Source: Microbacterium sp. MYb54 (GTDB lineage: Bacteria; Actinomycetota; Actinomycetes; Actinomycetales; Microbacteriaceae). Taken from it: a stretch of 64,000 bases of DNA. Position numbers and translations under genes: made by a program. How positions within the stretch are numbered: position 1 is the stretch's first letter; every line of letters begins with the position of its first letter. The stretch is taken from NCBI RefSeq assembly GCF_002979515.1, contig NZ_PCPA01000008.1:62001-126000 (forward strand), read 5' to 3'. The notes beneath the pieces are model-generated. The model saw only the letters and a list, made by a program, of their open reading frames with translations, was not told where the DNA came from and ran no database searches. Shown here piece after piece: positions 43,583 through 52,181 of the stretch.

Positions 43583-44791
43583 TCAGAGGGCGCCGGGGTT
43601 TCCGGCCGGACGCAGCAGCGAGACGCCGAGCACCCGACCGAGCACGAGCCGTCCCGGACCCAGCGCCGGGTCGGAGTCGTGCGCGAAGCGGATCGGCGGG
43701 GATGCCGTGCCCTTGGGGCGATTCGTCGCGAACCCGGCGCGCACGGCTGCGAGGAACGGTTCGCCCAGCAGCGGCGCCCGACCGGCGATGACGATCTCAT
43801 GCGGGTCGGTGAGTCCTGACAGGATGCGCAGCGCCGCGGCGACGGCCTCCGCGCCCAGCAGCATCCGCTCTCCGGCACCCTCTGCCGCGAGAAGGGCGCG
43901 CACGGCGTTCGGCTCGAGCTCGTCATGGAAGTCCGGTCCGAGTACGGCGGTGAGCGAAGCGACGGCTTCGATGCATCCCAGGCCCCCGCAGCGGCAGCGG
44001 ATCTGCGCACCTCGTCCGCCGAAGGCCACGTGACCGATCTCGCCCGCCCTGTTCGTCGCGCCCGGCAGCACCCGGCCGTCGATCGTGACCGCGGCGCCGA
44101 TGCCCTCGCCCATGCGGAGCACGAGCCGCTGCACGCCGTCGACGTCATCGAATGCCGCCTCCGTGAGCGCTTCACCGTCGGCGTCGTTGAGGATGACGAC
44201 CGGAACATCGGCCTCGGCGGCGATGAGCTCGGCGAGGGGCACGTCTTTCCACCCCAGCAGTACGCTCTCCCGCACCACGGAGCCGTCGGTGACGCCGGGA
44301 GACTGCAGGCACACGGCCAGGACCCGGTCACGGAACTCGCGCACGATCTCGCCCGTCACGGCAGCGACGTCGGCCGGAGTCACCCCTCCCGGATGAACCG
44401 AGTCCCTGGTCAGCACGCGCGCGCCACTCAGGTCGAGGAGCACGGTCTCGATGCTCTGTGCCCGCACGATGACGACGCACACCGCGTAGAAGGCGCGATT
44501 CATCTCGACGCGCGTGCCCGGCTTGCCACCGGTGCTCTCGGCCTGCTCGCCCGAGACGACGAGCCCCAGCGCGATCAGCTCGTTCACCAGCGACGACGTC
44601 GTCGCGGTCGTGAGGCCGGTCGACCTTGCGAGGGAAGCCCTGGTCACGGGGTCGGCTGAGGCGATCAGCCTGAGGGCCCGCCGCAGATGATCACGACGGA
44701 TCTTGCCCTTGCCGTCGAGAAGGGCATCCGCGCCGCGGCCGAACACGGAGTTCTCGAGCCGCGTCCTCGGCTCTTCCACTGCTTTCAGCAT
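43583..44791 (-). CDS. ROK-family transcriptional repressor 1
   Basis: A 402-residue NagC/XylR-type ROK regulator: N-terminal HTH (RSTGLTTATTSSLVNELIALGLV) and a ROK sugar-binding domain with zinc motif CRCGGLGCIEA. The kinase ATP motif is degenerate, as expected for a regulator. Divergent from the GH123-like glycosidase gene, which it most likely controls together with its own gene, through the box at 44882-44896. Confidence 0.9.
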   Translation of the reverse strand: MLKAVEEPRTRLENSVFGRGADALLDGKGKIRRDHLRRALRLIASADPVTRASLARSTGLTTATTSSLVNELIALGLVVSGEQAESTGGKPGTRVEMNRAFYAVCVVIVRAQSIETVLLDLSGARVLTRDSVHPGGVTPADVAAVTGEIVREFRDRVLAVCLQSPGVTDGSVVRESVLLGWKDVPLAELIAAEADVPVVILNDADGEALTEAAFDDVDGVQRLVLRMGEGIGAAVTIDGRVLPGATNRAGEIGHVAFGGRGAQIRCRCGGLGCIEAVASLTAVLGPDFHDELEPNAVRALLAAEGAGERMLLGAEAVAAALRILSGLTDPHEIVIAGRAPLLGEPFLAAVRAGFATNRPKGTASPPIRFAHDSDPALGPGRLVLGRVLGVSLLRPAGNPGAL

Positions 44792-44838
44792 CGATGTTCC
44801 GCGCCCCTTCGCCGTCTGCCCGCGTTCCCCGCGGAACC

Positions 44839-44896
44839 TTGACAGGCAGCCGGTTCAAACTCTACGCTAGCCACACTTCGCTTACTCACTAAGTAA
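44839..44896 (+). promoter_or_regulatory. promoter and ROK operator of the glycosidase gene
   Basis: Consensus -35 TTGACA (44839-44844), 18 bases, TACGCT (44863-44868). Thirteen bases later is the inverted repeat TTACT-CACTA-AGTAA (44882-44896), placed to block the polymerase. The same order of promoter and palindrome is seen near ROK repressor 2. Confidence 0.7.
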
Positions 44897-44954
44897 AGTC
44901 TGCGCTCTCCCCCCTTCACTGCCTTTCATCGACGACAAGACAGGATCGAGACAC

Positions 44955-47936
44955 GTGTCTGAAACGCCTACCCGATCGCCGCGCATTCGTGCGCGCCGAC
45001 TCCTGAGAGGCGGGGCCGCGATCATCACCCTGGCTCTCGCGCTCCCGCTCGTCCCCGTGCTGACCGCCCCGGCGACAGCCGCGGACACGACCGTCGTGAT
45101 CGTGGACGACGCCGTCACCTCCCCGACCGAAGGATTCGAGTTCCCCGCCAAGTGGGTCGCCGAATCCGGCCTCGACGCGACCCGGTGGATGGAGGGGACG
45201 GAGCACTGGGTGCGTGCCGGCGATACTCCGAGCATGACCTTCCGGTTCACCGGTGTGCAGGCAGAACTGCTCGGCAACACCGACCCCGCGCACGGCACGT
45301 ACGCGGTCTCTGTGGACGGCGGGCCCGAAACCGTCGTCGACGCGTACTCCGCGACCCGGCAGTACCAGCAGCTGCTGTTCTCCACCGGCATCCTCGATCC
45401 CGGACCGCACACCGTCGTTCTTCGAGTGACGGGAGCCAAGAACCCCGCGGCCTCGCGCGCCGGCGCCCAGATCGACTTCGCGCGAGTCACGAAGGAGGTC
45501 GTCGCGGCGACCGGCGTGACGACGGATCAGACCCCGCTGACGATCGAGGCTGCCAGCACGGCGAAGGTCACCGCGACCGTCACGCCCGCCGATGCCACCG
45601 ATAAGACGGTCACCTGGTCGTCGGCCGACACGGGCATCGCCACCGTCGCTGCCGACGGCACGGTCACCGGCGTCGCGGCGGGCGAGACCACCATCACCGC
45701 GACCACCCGAGACGGCGGATTCACCGCCCGGCGCACGATCACCGTGACCAAGGCCCGTACCGACCTCGCAGGAGCCGTCGCCGACACGAACTTCCACTAC
45801 GTCACCGCCAAGTCCTTCGACGACTACCGCCGCAAGTACTACCCCGACGTGGTGGGGCTGACCGAGAAGTCGTGGCAGGGAACGGCCTGGCAGCGCGACC
45901 GCGTCAACGCGCAGTTCGTGCTGTGGACCTCCGGCGAGCGCAAGACCGGAGTTCGGGTGGAGAGCGTGCACCTGAACGGGGCCGACGGAGCGACGCTCGA
46001 CGAGGGGATCACCGCGACGCTCATCTCCAGCGTGATGGCCGGACGCGGCCGCCCCTCGCTCGGGAAGCCGCAGGAGCCGATCCCGGACATCCTCAAGCCC
46101 ATCGCCTCGGTGGAGATGGCACCGCGATCGGTGCAGCCGATCTGGATGACCGTCGACGTCCCGGCCGACACCGCACCCGGCGCCTACGACGGCACGATCG
46201 TCGTGGTCAGCGACCAGGGCGACCGCATCGAGCTCACACTCTCCCTCGAGGTGCTCGACATCCGCCTGCCCGCCCCCGGCGACTGGGACCAGTTCATCGA
46301 CCTGTGGCAGAACCCGTATGCGGTGGCCCGCGCCGAGGGCATCCCGAAGAGCGAGCTCTGGAGCGAAGCCCACTTCGCCGCGATGCTTCCGCACTACCAG
46401 CGGCTTCGCGATGCGGGACAGGACGTGATCACCGCGACGGTCGTGAAGGACCCGTGGGCCTCGCAGACCTACGACCCGTACGACTCCATGGTGGAGTGGA
46501 CCAAGAACACCGACGGCACCTGGTCGTTCGACTTCAGCGTGTTCGACCGATGGGTCGAGTTCATGATGGACGAGGTCGGCATCGACGGGCAGATCGACGC
46601 CTACTCGATGGTCAACTGGGCGAGCAAGATCGAGTACTTCGACGTCGCACAGAACCGTCGGATCACCGCATCCGTCTCGGTCGGCACCCCTGTGTGGCGC
46701 GAGATGTGGACGGCATTCCTGACGAAGTTCGGCCCGCACCTCAAGGAGAAGGGCTGGTTCGACATCACCTACATGGCGATGGACGAACGCGCGCTCGACG
46801 ACATCTTGAAGGCCGTCGACCTCATCGACACCGCAGCACCCGGCCTCAAGGTGGGCGCGGCTATGAACTACAACAGCCTGCACGACGACCGACTCGATCG
46901 CATCGACAAGATCTCGGTGTCGTCCGACAACGTGCTCATCGGCGACGAGGAGTTCGAGCAGGTCGCAGCCCACCGTCGCGACCTCGGCCTGATCACGAGC
47001 ATCTACTACTGCGTGGGCATCTACCCGAACACGTTCGTGCGCTCAAACCTCGCCGAGGCGGTCTGGGGGCAGTGGAAGACCACGGCGACCCAATCGGACG
47101 GCTACCTCCGCTGGGCCTACGACAGCTTCGTGGAAGACCCGTTCACGACCGTCGACTTCAAGACCTGGGAGTCGGGCGACGCGGCACAGGTGTACCCGCA
47201 CGACATCTCGTCCGTGCGCTGGGAGCACATGAACGAGGGGATCAGAGACGCCGAGAAGGTGCGGTGGCTGTCGGCTCGATCAGCGGGTGCCGCGACGACC
47301 CTGAACGCCGCGATGGCGCAGATGGCGAACCCCGGGTTCAAGAAAGACCCGTACGGCGGAGTGATCGATCCCGGCGACGTCGACATCCCCGCCGAGGTCG
47401 ACCGGCTCCAGTCGGTGCTCGACACCGCGACACGGGCGTACCTCGCCGACCGTCAGGTCTCGTTCGACGTCTCGGTGCCTACGGGTGCGCTCGTGATCGG
47501 TACCGAGGTGACGGCGACGGCCACTGGGCTCGAGCCCGGTTCGACGGCATCGTTCGAGCTGCACTCCGACCCGGTTGCCCTCGGCTCAGCCGTGGCCGAC
47601 ACGCAAGGAACGGCCCGGTTGTCGTTCATCGTCCCGAAGGTCGACGCGGGCGAGCATCAGCTGGTGGTCACCTCCCGTGACGCCACCGGCACCCCCGGCT
47701 CCGTGTCTCTCGCCGTGACGGTGCGTGCGGCCGCGACTCCGGGTGGCGGCGAGGGCAACGGGTCGCCTGGCACCGGGACGGGAGCGGGCTCCGGCTCCGG
47801 CTCCGCGTCGAGCGGGGACAGCCTCGCCACCACCGGCCAAGACCCGGCGATGATCACGACGGCCCTTCTGCTGGCCTTGTTGCTGCTCGCCGGCGGCGCC
47901 GTCGCAGTCCGACGCAGGCGAACCTCCCACCGCTGA
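44955..47936 (+). CDS. secreted, wall-anchored GH123-like glycosidase
   Basis: A 993-residue surface enzyme. Signal peptide to about residue 43 (ALALPLVPVL, cut near ATA-AD). Then a carbohydrate-binding-like module (about 45-175), a bacterial Ig-like Big_2 domain (about 180-260, WSSADTGIATVAADGTVTGVAAG), and a DUF4091/GH123 catalytic region (about 280-830) with the Asp610-Glu611 pair in YMAMD610E611RALDD, as expected for substrate-assisted beta-N-acetylgalactosaminidases. An Ig-like domain and Gly/Ser linker precede LATTG (957-961), a membrane helix and RRRR. LAXTG is the sortase E signal. Start GTG 44955. It probably frees GalNAc outside the cell. Confidence 0.82.
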   Translation: MSETPTRSPRIRARRLLRGGAAIITLALALPLVPVLTAPATAADTTVVIVDDAVTSPTEGFEFPAKWVAESGLDATRWMEGTEHWVRAGDTPSMTFRFTGVQAELLGNTDPAHGTYAVSVDGGPETVVDAYSATRQYQQLLFSTGILDPGPHTVVLRVTGAKNPAASRAGAQIDFARVTKEVVAATGVTTDQTPLTIEAASTAKVTATVTPADATDKTVTWSSADTGIATVAADGTVTGVAAGETTITATTRDGGFTARRTITVTKARTDLAGAVADTNFHYVTAKSFDDYRRKYYPDVVGLTEKSWQGTAWQRDRVNAQFVLWTSGERKTGVRVESVHLNGADGATLDEGITATLISSVMAGRGRPSLGKPQEPIPDILKPIASVEMAPRSVQPIWMTVDVPADTAPGAYDGTIVVVSDQGDRIELTLSLEVLDIRLPAPGDWDQFIDLWQNPYAVARAEGIPKSELWSEAHFAAMLPHYQRLRDAGQDVITATVVKDPWASQTYDPYDSMVEWTKNTDGTWSFDFSVFDRWVEFMMDEVGIDGQIDAYSMVNWASKIEYFDVAQNRRITASVSVGTPVWREMWTAFLTKFGPHLKEKGWFDITYMAMDERALDDILKAVDLIDTAAPGLKVGAAMNYNSLHDDRLDRIDKISVSSDNVLIGDEEFEQVAAHRRDLGLITSIYYCVGIYPNTFVRSNLAEAVWGQWKTTATQSDGYLRWAYDSFVEDPFTTVDFKTWESGDAAQVYPHDISSVRWEHMNEGIRDAEKVRWLSARSAGAATTLNAAMAQMANPGFKKDPYGGVIDPGDVDIPAEVDRLQSVLDTATRAYLADRQVSFDVSVPTGALVIGTEVTATATGLEPGSTASFELHSDPVALGSAVADTQGTARLSFIVPKVDAGEHQLVVTSRDATGTPGSVSLAVTVRAAATPGGGEGNGSPGTGTGAGSGSGSASSGDSLATTGQDPAMITTALLLALLLLAGGAVAVRRRRTSHR

Positions 47937-47947
47937 CCGGACTCCCC

Positions 47948-47993
47948 TGCAGGGTCGTCGCCGCCTCACCCCGGAGGCCGCGACGGCCCTGCA
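47948..47993 (+). terminator. terminator of the glycosidase gene
   Basis: A 20-bp stem, 47948-47967 with 47974-47993, one mismatch and one G-T pair, starting TGCAGGG and ending CCCTGCA. Confidence 0.8.
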
Positions 47994-48062
47994 TCCGTCT
48001 GCAAGGACGAGTGCAGAGCACCTTCTTCTACATACACGTAGACAAACGTCTAGATTCACCGT

Positions 48063-48278
48063 TTACTGGTCTCGGGGGCCGTACGCCCCGATCCCGGGTT
48101 TGTCCGGGTCGCCGCATCGACGGCAGATCAGGGTCCACCCCTCACGCATTTCCGCGATCGGGTGGATCCTGATACGAAACAGTGCGACGAACGAAGTGCC
48201 TCGGGTTCCGCTCCGCGAGCCGTCGCTGATTCTCAGTGGGCCGACGTGGATGCCGCGCGCAGCTGCTCCGGATTCCAC
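48063..48278 (-). other. possible small CxxC open frame or gene relic
   Basis: Frame open from GTG 48278, overlapping the end of ROK 2, to a stop at 48063. The C-terminal 35 residues look protein-like, with FRIRIHPIAEMREGW and LICRRCG followed by DPDKPGIG. There is no good start or ribosome site (an ATG at 48149 leaves 28 residues). Either a small zinc-ribbon protein or the tail of a deleted gene. Downstream at 48020-48050 are overlapping palindromes such as TAGAC-AAAC-GTCTA. Confidence 0.3.
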
Positions 48279-49399
48279 CGCACGCCGAGCGCCGACGTCA
48301 AGGCAGCCTGCGCTGCTCCGGCCGCAAGCGACACCCGAGGGTCGGCATAGCGGACCGGCACCTGCGCCGTGCCGCGGGCGGGGTACTCGGTCTCGCGGCG
48401 GACGCGGTCGAGGAAGCGCGGCCCGAGTTCTGTCGCCGGACCGCCGATGACGACCTCGATCGGATCGAGCAGCGCGCTGATGAGTTTGACGGCCCTGGCG
48501 AGCGCGCGAGCGCCTTCGTCGAGATGCTCCTCATCAGCCTGGGTTGCAAGTGCCCGGATCTCGGTGGCATCCATGGCATCGGAGAACTCGTCGCCGAGCA
48601 TCGCCCCCAGGGCGGCTGCCGACTCCAGGCATCCGCGCTGCCCGCACCGGCAGGCGCGCGCTGCTTCTCCGAACACGACCTGCACGTGGCCGATCTCGCC
48701 GGCGCGATCGCGCGGGCCCGGTGCCAGCTCACCGTCGAGCGTGACGGCTGCACCCACACCACCGCCGAGGTGGATGAAGAGCCGATACCCGGACGGGGAC
48801 TCCTCCATGCCGGCTTCGGCGATGGCCTCGGCGTCGACGTCGTTGACCAGCAGCACCGGCGCATCGAGCACCCGCTCGAACCGCTCGGCGAGACGCACGT
48901 TCTGCCACTTGAGCTGCACGCTCTCGAGCACCGAGCGTCCGTCGGTGGTGCCCGGCAGCTGCACTCCCGCGGCGAGGAGGCGTCCTCCGAAATCGTCAGC
49001 CACCGCTGACACCGCCTCGTCGAGGACGATGTCGCGGTTCTCGGCCGTGTAGTTCACCCGGCGGATGTCGACCTCGGTGCCGTCGAGTGCCATGAGGGCG
49101 ATGTCGGCGTGGAGCGGCTGAATCACCAGCACCAGGATCAGGTGGTGACTCGCATCGACGCTGAGGGTGGTCGCCCTTTTGCCGCCGGTGCTCGCGGCCT
49201 GCTCGCCTTCGACGATCAGCCGGCTCTCGATGAGCTCGGCGACCAGGGAGGATGCGGTCGCCGCCGTCAGACCGGTCGACCTCGCGATGCCCGCACGCGT
49301 CTGCGTTCCCGGATTCCGGAAGACCAGCTGCAAGGCACGACGCAGGTTCGCACGCCGAACCGATGCCTGCGTGTCGAGGCCCTCATCCGTGCTGAGCAT
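48233..49399 (-). CDS. ROK-family transcriptional repressor 2
   Basis: A 388-residue ROK regulator closely similar in layout to ROK 1: HTH (RSTGLTAATASSLVAELIESRLIVEGEQAASTGGK) and zinc motif CRCGQRGCLES. The kinase Asp region is changed (VQVVFGEAARACRCG). Own promoter on the minus strand: TTGACC, 16 bases, TAAACT, straddling the palindrome at 49468-49490. No sugar gene lies divergent to it, so its target is not in view. Confidence 0.88.
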   Translation of the reverse strand: MLSTDEGLDTQASVRRANLRRALQLVFRNPGTQTRAGIARSTGLTAATASSLVAELIESRLIVEGEQAASTGGKRATTLSVDASHHLILVLVIQPLHADIALMALDGTEVDIRRVNYTAENRDIVLDEAVSAVADDFGGRLLAAGVQLPGTTDGRSVLESVQLKWQNVRLAERFERVLDAPVLLVNDVDAEAIAEAGMEESPSGYRLFIHLGGGVGAAVTLDGELAPGPRDRAGEIGHVQVVFGEAARACRCGQRGCLESAAALGAMLGDEFSDAMDATEIRALATQADEEHLDEGARALARAVKLISALLDPIEVVIGGPATELGPRFLDRVRRETEYPARGTAQVPVRYADPRVSLAAGAAQAALTSALGVRWNPEQLRAASTSAH

Positions 49400-49434
49400 G
49401 TGTTCCCGTTCCGGAGCTCGCAGGTCGCGAGCTG

Positions 49435-49490
49435 TTGACAGATCGTGGTGCGATCCGTAGTCTCTCCCTAAGTTTATTCATTGAACTTAG
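49435..49490 (+). promoter_or_regulatory. plus-strand promoter and ROK-type palindrome with no gene behind it
   Basis: TTGACA (49435-49440), exactly 17 bases, TAGTCT (49458-49463), then CTAAGTT (49468-49474) / AACTTAG (49484-49490). The layout mirrors the ROK 1 / glycosidase region. On the plus strand only a hairpin (49515-49553) follows before a minus-strand gene. See findings. Confidence 0.65.
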
Positions 49491-49514
49491 TTGGTCAATC
49501 GACCTCTCAAAGCT

Positions 49515-49553
49515 CCGGACGGGCGAGTGCTGCACACACCGTCGCCCGTCCGG
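49515..49553. terminator. hairpin 3' of chorismate mutase
   Basis: Perfect 12-bp stem CCGGACGGGCGA (49515-49526) / TCGCCCGTCCGG (49542-49553), 15-base loop, 10 bases beyond the chorismate mutase stop. It can also end a plus-strand transcript from the promoter at 49435. Confidence 0.8.
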
Positions 49554-49563
49554 CACCTCTTCT

Positions 49564-49863
49564 TCAGCGGCCCTCGGCTGCTTCGGTGTGGTGGCGGATG
49601 ACCTCGGCCACCACGAAGTTGAACCACTTCTGCGCGAACTCCGGGTCGAGGTGCGCGTCCTCCGCGAGAGCGCGCAGTCGTGCGACCTGCTGCTCCTCCC
49701 GATTCGGGTCGGACGCGGGCATCGAATACTCCGCCTTCAGCTGTCCGACCTGCTGGGTCGCACGGAAGCGCTCGGCCAGCATGAAGATCAGTGCGGCGTC
49801 GATGTTGTCGATGGTGGCGCGAAGCCGGAGCAGTTCGGCCTTCGGGTCGTCGGCGGCGGTCAT
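49564..49863 (-). CDS. chorismate mutase, AroQ type
   Basis: A 99-residue helical protein of the AroQ fold (LRATIDNIDAALIFMLAERFRATQQVGQLKAE), which converts chorismate to prephenate for Phe and Tyr. The first-helix arginine and the Lys of QLKAEY match the active-site pattern. TAGAGT ends 6 bases before ATG 49863, so it is probably leaderless. Stand-alone gene divergent from the AI-2E-family gene. Confidence 0.88.
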   Translation of the reverse strand: MTAADDPKAELLRLRATIDNIDAALIFMLAERFRATQQVGQLKAEYSMPASDPNREEQQVARLRALAEDAHLDPEFAQKWFNFVVAEVIRHHTEAAEGR

Positions 49864-49925
49864 GCCCCTACTCTAGAGCCGCGTGACATCCTGGTTTCGA
49901 TCCGTGGCACCGCTATCGTGAGCAC

Positions 49926-51140
49926 ATGAGCAACGAAGAGTCGCCGGAATCCGCGCCCCACGATGACGCCGCATCCGCCGCGGCTCCCTCCGCGCCAGCG
50001 ACCTCCCACCACAAGTCCGCTCCGGCACCCGTGATCGCCGCCGACGCTCCGCGCCCCGTCGTGATCGAGCCGATGACGCCGAGCCGCTCGTTCTGGACCC
50101 GCATCGATCGCCCGTTCGTGTTCGGCTTCCTGGTGACGCTGGGCGGACTCGGGGCGATCGTGATCGGCCTCGCCCTGTCGAACCTGTCGACCGTGCTCAT
50201 CTACGTCGCACTCGCGCTGTTCGGCGCACTCGGCCTCGACCCCGCCGTGCGTTTCCTCGAGCGCCGCGGTCTCACGCGCGTGATGTCGGTCGTCATCACG
50301 ATCCTCGCGCTCATCGTGGTGTTCGCCCTCGTGGTGTGGATGATCGTGCCGGTGGTGATCGATCAGATCGTGAGCTTCGTGCAGTCCGTGCCCGGCATGA
50401 TCAAGGACTTCACGCACAGCGATGTCTACGCGACCCTCGAAGCCCAGTTCGGCGACCAGTTCCAAGACCTGGTCGCCCAGGTGCAGGCGTTCCTGACCGA
50501 CTTCGGCAACCTGGCCACGATCGGCGGCGGTGCTCTGGCGGTGGGCGCCTCGATCGCCACCAGCATCTCCGGCGCCATCGTCGTGCTCGTACTCACCCTC
50601 TACTTCCTGGCCTCGCTCCCCTCCATGAAGCAGGGCCTGCTGCGTCTGGCCCCCGCCCGCGACCGCGCTCGCGCCGGAGACATCACCGACCAGATCACCG
50701 ACTCGGTCGGCGGCTATGTGATGGGAATGGTGGTGCTGGCGTTCTGCAACGCGACGCTCGCGTTCCTGCTCTACTTCTTCCTCGGCCTGCCGTTCCCTCC
50801 GCTGATGGCGGCGATCGCGTTCTGCGTCACCCTGATCCCCCTGGTGGGCTCGGTGCTGTTCTGGATCCTCGGCACGTGCCTCGCACTGTTCACCAACCCG
50901 ATCGCCGCGCTGATCTTCGCGGCCATCTACCTCGTCTACATGCAGATCGAGGCCTACGTGATCACACCGCGCGTCATGAACCGCGCGGTCTCGGTCCCTG
51001 GTTCGCTCGTCGTGATCGGCGCTCTCGCCGGCGGCACGCTGCTCGGTCTGCTCGGAGCGCTCGTGGCCGTGCCTGTCACAGCATCCATCCTCATCATCAT
51101 CAAGCAGGTACTCGTCCCTAAGCAGGACGCCCGGCTCTAG
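49926..51140 (+). CDS. AI-2E family transporter
   Basis: A 404-residue protein with seven to eight membrane helices and the AI-2E-family pattern in its second half (PFPPLMAAIAFCVTLIPLVGS, MQIEAYVITPRVMNR). The first 60 residues are a hydrophilic Ala/Pro-rich head. TATCGT (49914-49919) ends 6 bases before ATG 49926, so the message is probably leaderless. The family includes autoinducer exporters and Na+/H+ antiporters; the substrate here is unknown. Confidence 0.87.
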   Translation: MSNEESPESAPHDDAASAAAPSAPATSHHKSAPAPVIAADAPRPVVIEPMTPSRSFWTRIDRPFVFGFLVTLGGLGAIVIGLALSNLSTVLIYVALALFGALGLDPAVRFLERRGLTRVMSVVITILALIVVFALVVWMIVPVVIDQIVSFVQSVPGMIKDFTHSDVYATLEAQFGDQFQDLVAQVQAFLTDFGNLATIGGGALAVGASIATSISGAIVVLVLTLYFLASLPSMKQGLLRLAPARDRARAGDITDQITDSVGGYVMGMVVLAFCNATLAFLLYFFLGLPFPPLMAAIAFCVTLIPLVGSVLFWILGTCLALFTNPIAALIFAAIYLVYMQIEAYVITPRVMNRAVSVPGSLVVIGALAGGTLLGLLGALVAVPVTASILIIIKQVLVPKQDARL

Positions 51141-51155
51141 AGTTCCTGAAACGAC

Positions 51156-51189
51156 GAAGCGCCCGGACCCTCAGGGGCCCGGGCGCTTC
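51156..51189. terminator. bidirectional hairpin between transporter and betaine receptor
   Basis: GAAGCGCCCGG (51156-51166) / CCGGGCGCTTC (51179-51189), perfect 11 bp, followed by TGTC on the plus strand. Confidence 0.8.
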
Positions 51190-51200
51190 TGTCATTCGAC

Positions 51201-52115
51201 TCAGCTGAGGTCGTTGTCGGCCAGCCACTTCTTGGCGATGTCTTCCGCCGACTTCTGGTCGACCGTGCTCTGCACGTTCAGACCGACCAGCTCTTCGGCG
51301 GTGAGCTTCTTGCTGACCGCGTTGATGACGTCGGAGATCTCGTCGGCGACGTCGCTCGAGACGATCGGCACGACGTTCGAGGCCAGGATGATGTTCTCCG
51401 GGTCTTCGAGCGCGACGATGTCTTCGGTCTGGAACGCCGGGTCGGCCGAGTAGATGTCGGCTACCTGGATCTCGCCGGCGAGCAGCGACTCCAGCGTGGT
51501 CGGGCCGGTGGCCGAGAAGCCGAGGTCGACGCCGTAGACCTCCTTGGCCGCTGCCGGGCCGTACGGGCGCTGCTCGAACTCCGGCGCGGCACCGATCGTG
51601 ACCGGGGTCGTGATCTTCGAGAGGTCGCCGATCGAGGTGAGACCGTTCTCCTCGGCGAAGCTCTTCAGCACCGTGTAGGTGTCCTGGTCAGATGCCTCGG
51701 CGTAGTCGAGAGCGGTCAGCCCCTTGGGCAGTGCCTCTTTCAGAGCGGCGTAGACGTCGTCAGGGCTGGTAGCCGTCGCATCTTTGTCGAGGTACTCGAG
51801 CAGGTTGCCGGTGTACTCCGGGAACAGGTCGATCGCGCCGGACTCGACGTCGGGCATGTAGGCGTCGCGCTGTCCGATGTTGAACTGCTTGTCGACCTTG
51901 AACCCAGCACCTTCGAGAGCCTGGGCGTAGATCTCGGCGATGATCTCGTTCGAGTAGTAGGCCTGCGAGCCGATGACGATCGTGTCGCCGGCGGAGCTCG
52001 AGTCTTCGCTCGGGGCGTCGAGTGGGTTGCTGTTCGCGCAGCCGCCGAGAACGAGCACCGCGGCGAGCGCGGCACCACCGGCAAGGGCGAGTCGTGACTT
52101 ACGTGCTGTGAACAT
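51201..52115 (-). CDS. betaine/choline-type ABC receptor lipoprotein (OpuCC-like)
   Basis: A 304-residue OpuAC-domain receptor with lipobox LVLGGC26ANS. Segments FPEYTGNLLEYL and GAAPEFEQRPYGPAAAKEVYG are typical of quaternary-ammonium receptors. Last gene of ATPase, permease, permease, receptor. AGAGGAAG precedes ATG 52115; 66 bases separate it from the permease. Confidence 0.88.
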   Translation of the reverse strand: MFTARKSRLALAGGAALAAVLVLGGCANSNPLDAPSEDSSSAGDTIVIGSQAYYSNEIIAEIYAQALEGAGFKVDKQFNIGQRDAYMPDVESGAIDLFPEYTGNLLEYLDKDATATSPDDVYAALKEALPKGLTALDYAEASDQDTYTVLKSFAEENGLTSIGDLSKITTPVTIGAAPEFEQRPYGPAAAKEVYGVDLGFSATGPTTLESLLAGEIQVADIYSADPAFQTEDIVALEDPENIILASNVVPIVSSDVADEISDVINAVSKKLTAEELVGLNVQSTVDQKSAEDIAKKWLADNDLS

Positions 52116-52181
52116 GGGGACTTCCTCTTCTCTGGGACAACAGGGATGGAGCTGTGGGACGGTGTCAGGCTGTGGGACGGA

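Noticed and set aside
44916..46973. 685-residue open frame opposite the glycosidase gene
   Set aside because: Arg/Gly/Asp/Val-rich composition typical of an antisense shadow in high-GC DNA; the plus frame has a signal peptide, domains and anchor.
49926..51140. Quorum-sensing exporter as a firm call
   Set aside because: The AI-2E family is mixed (includes Na+/H+ antiporters) and no luxS or lsr genes are in the window.
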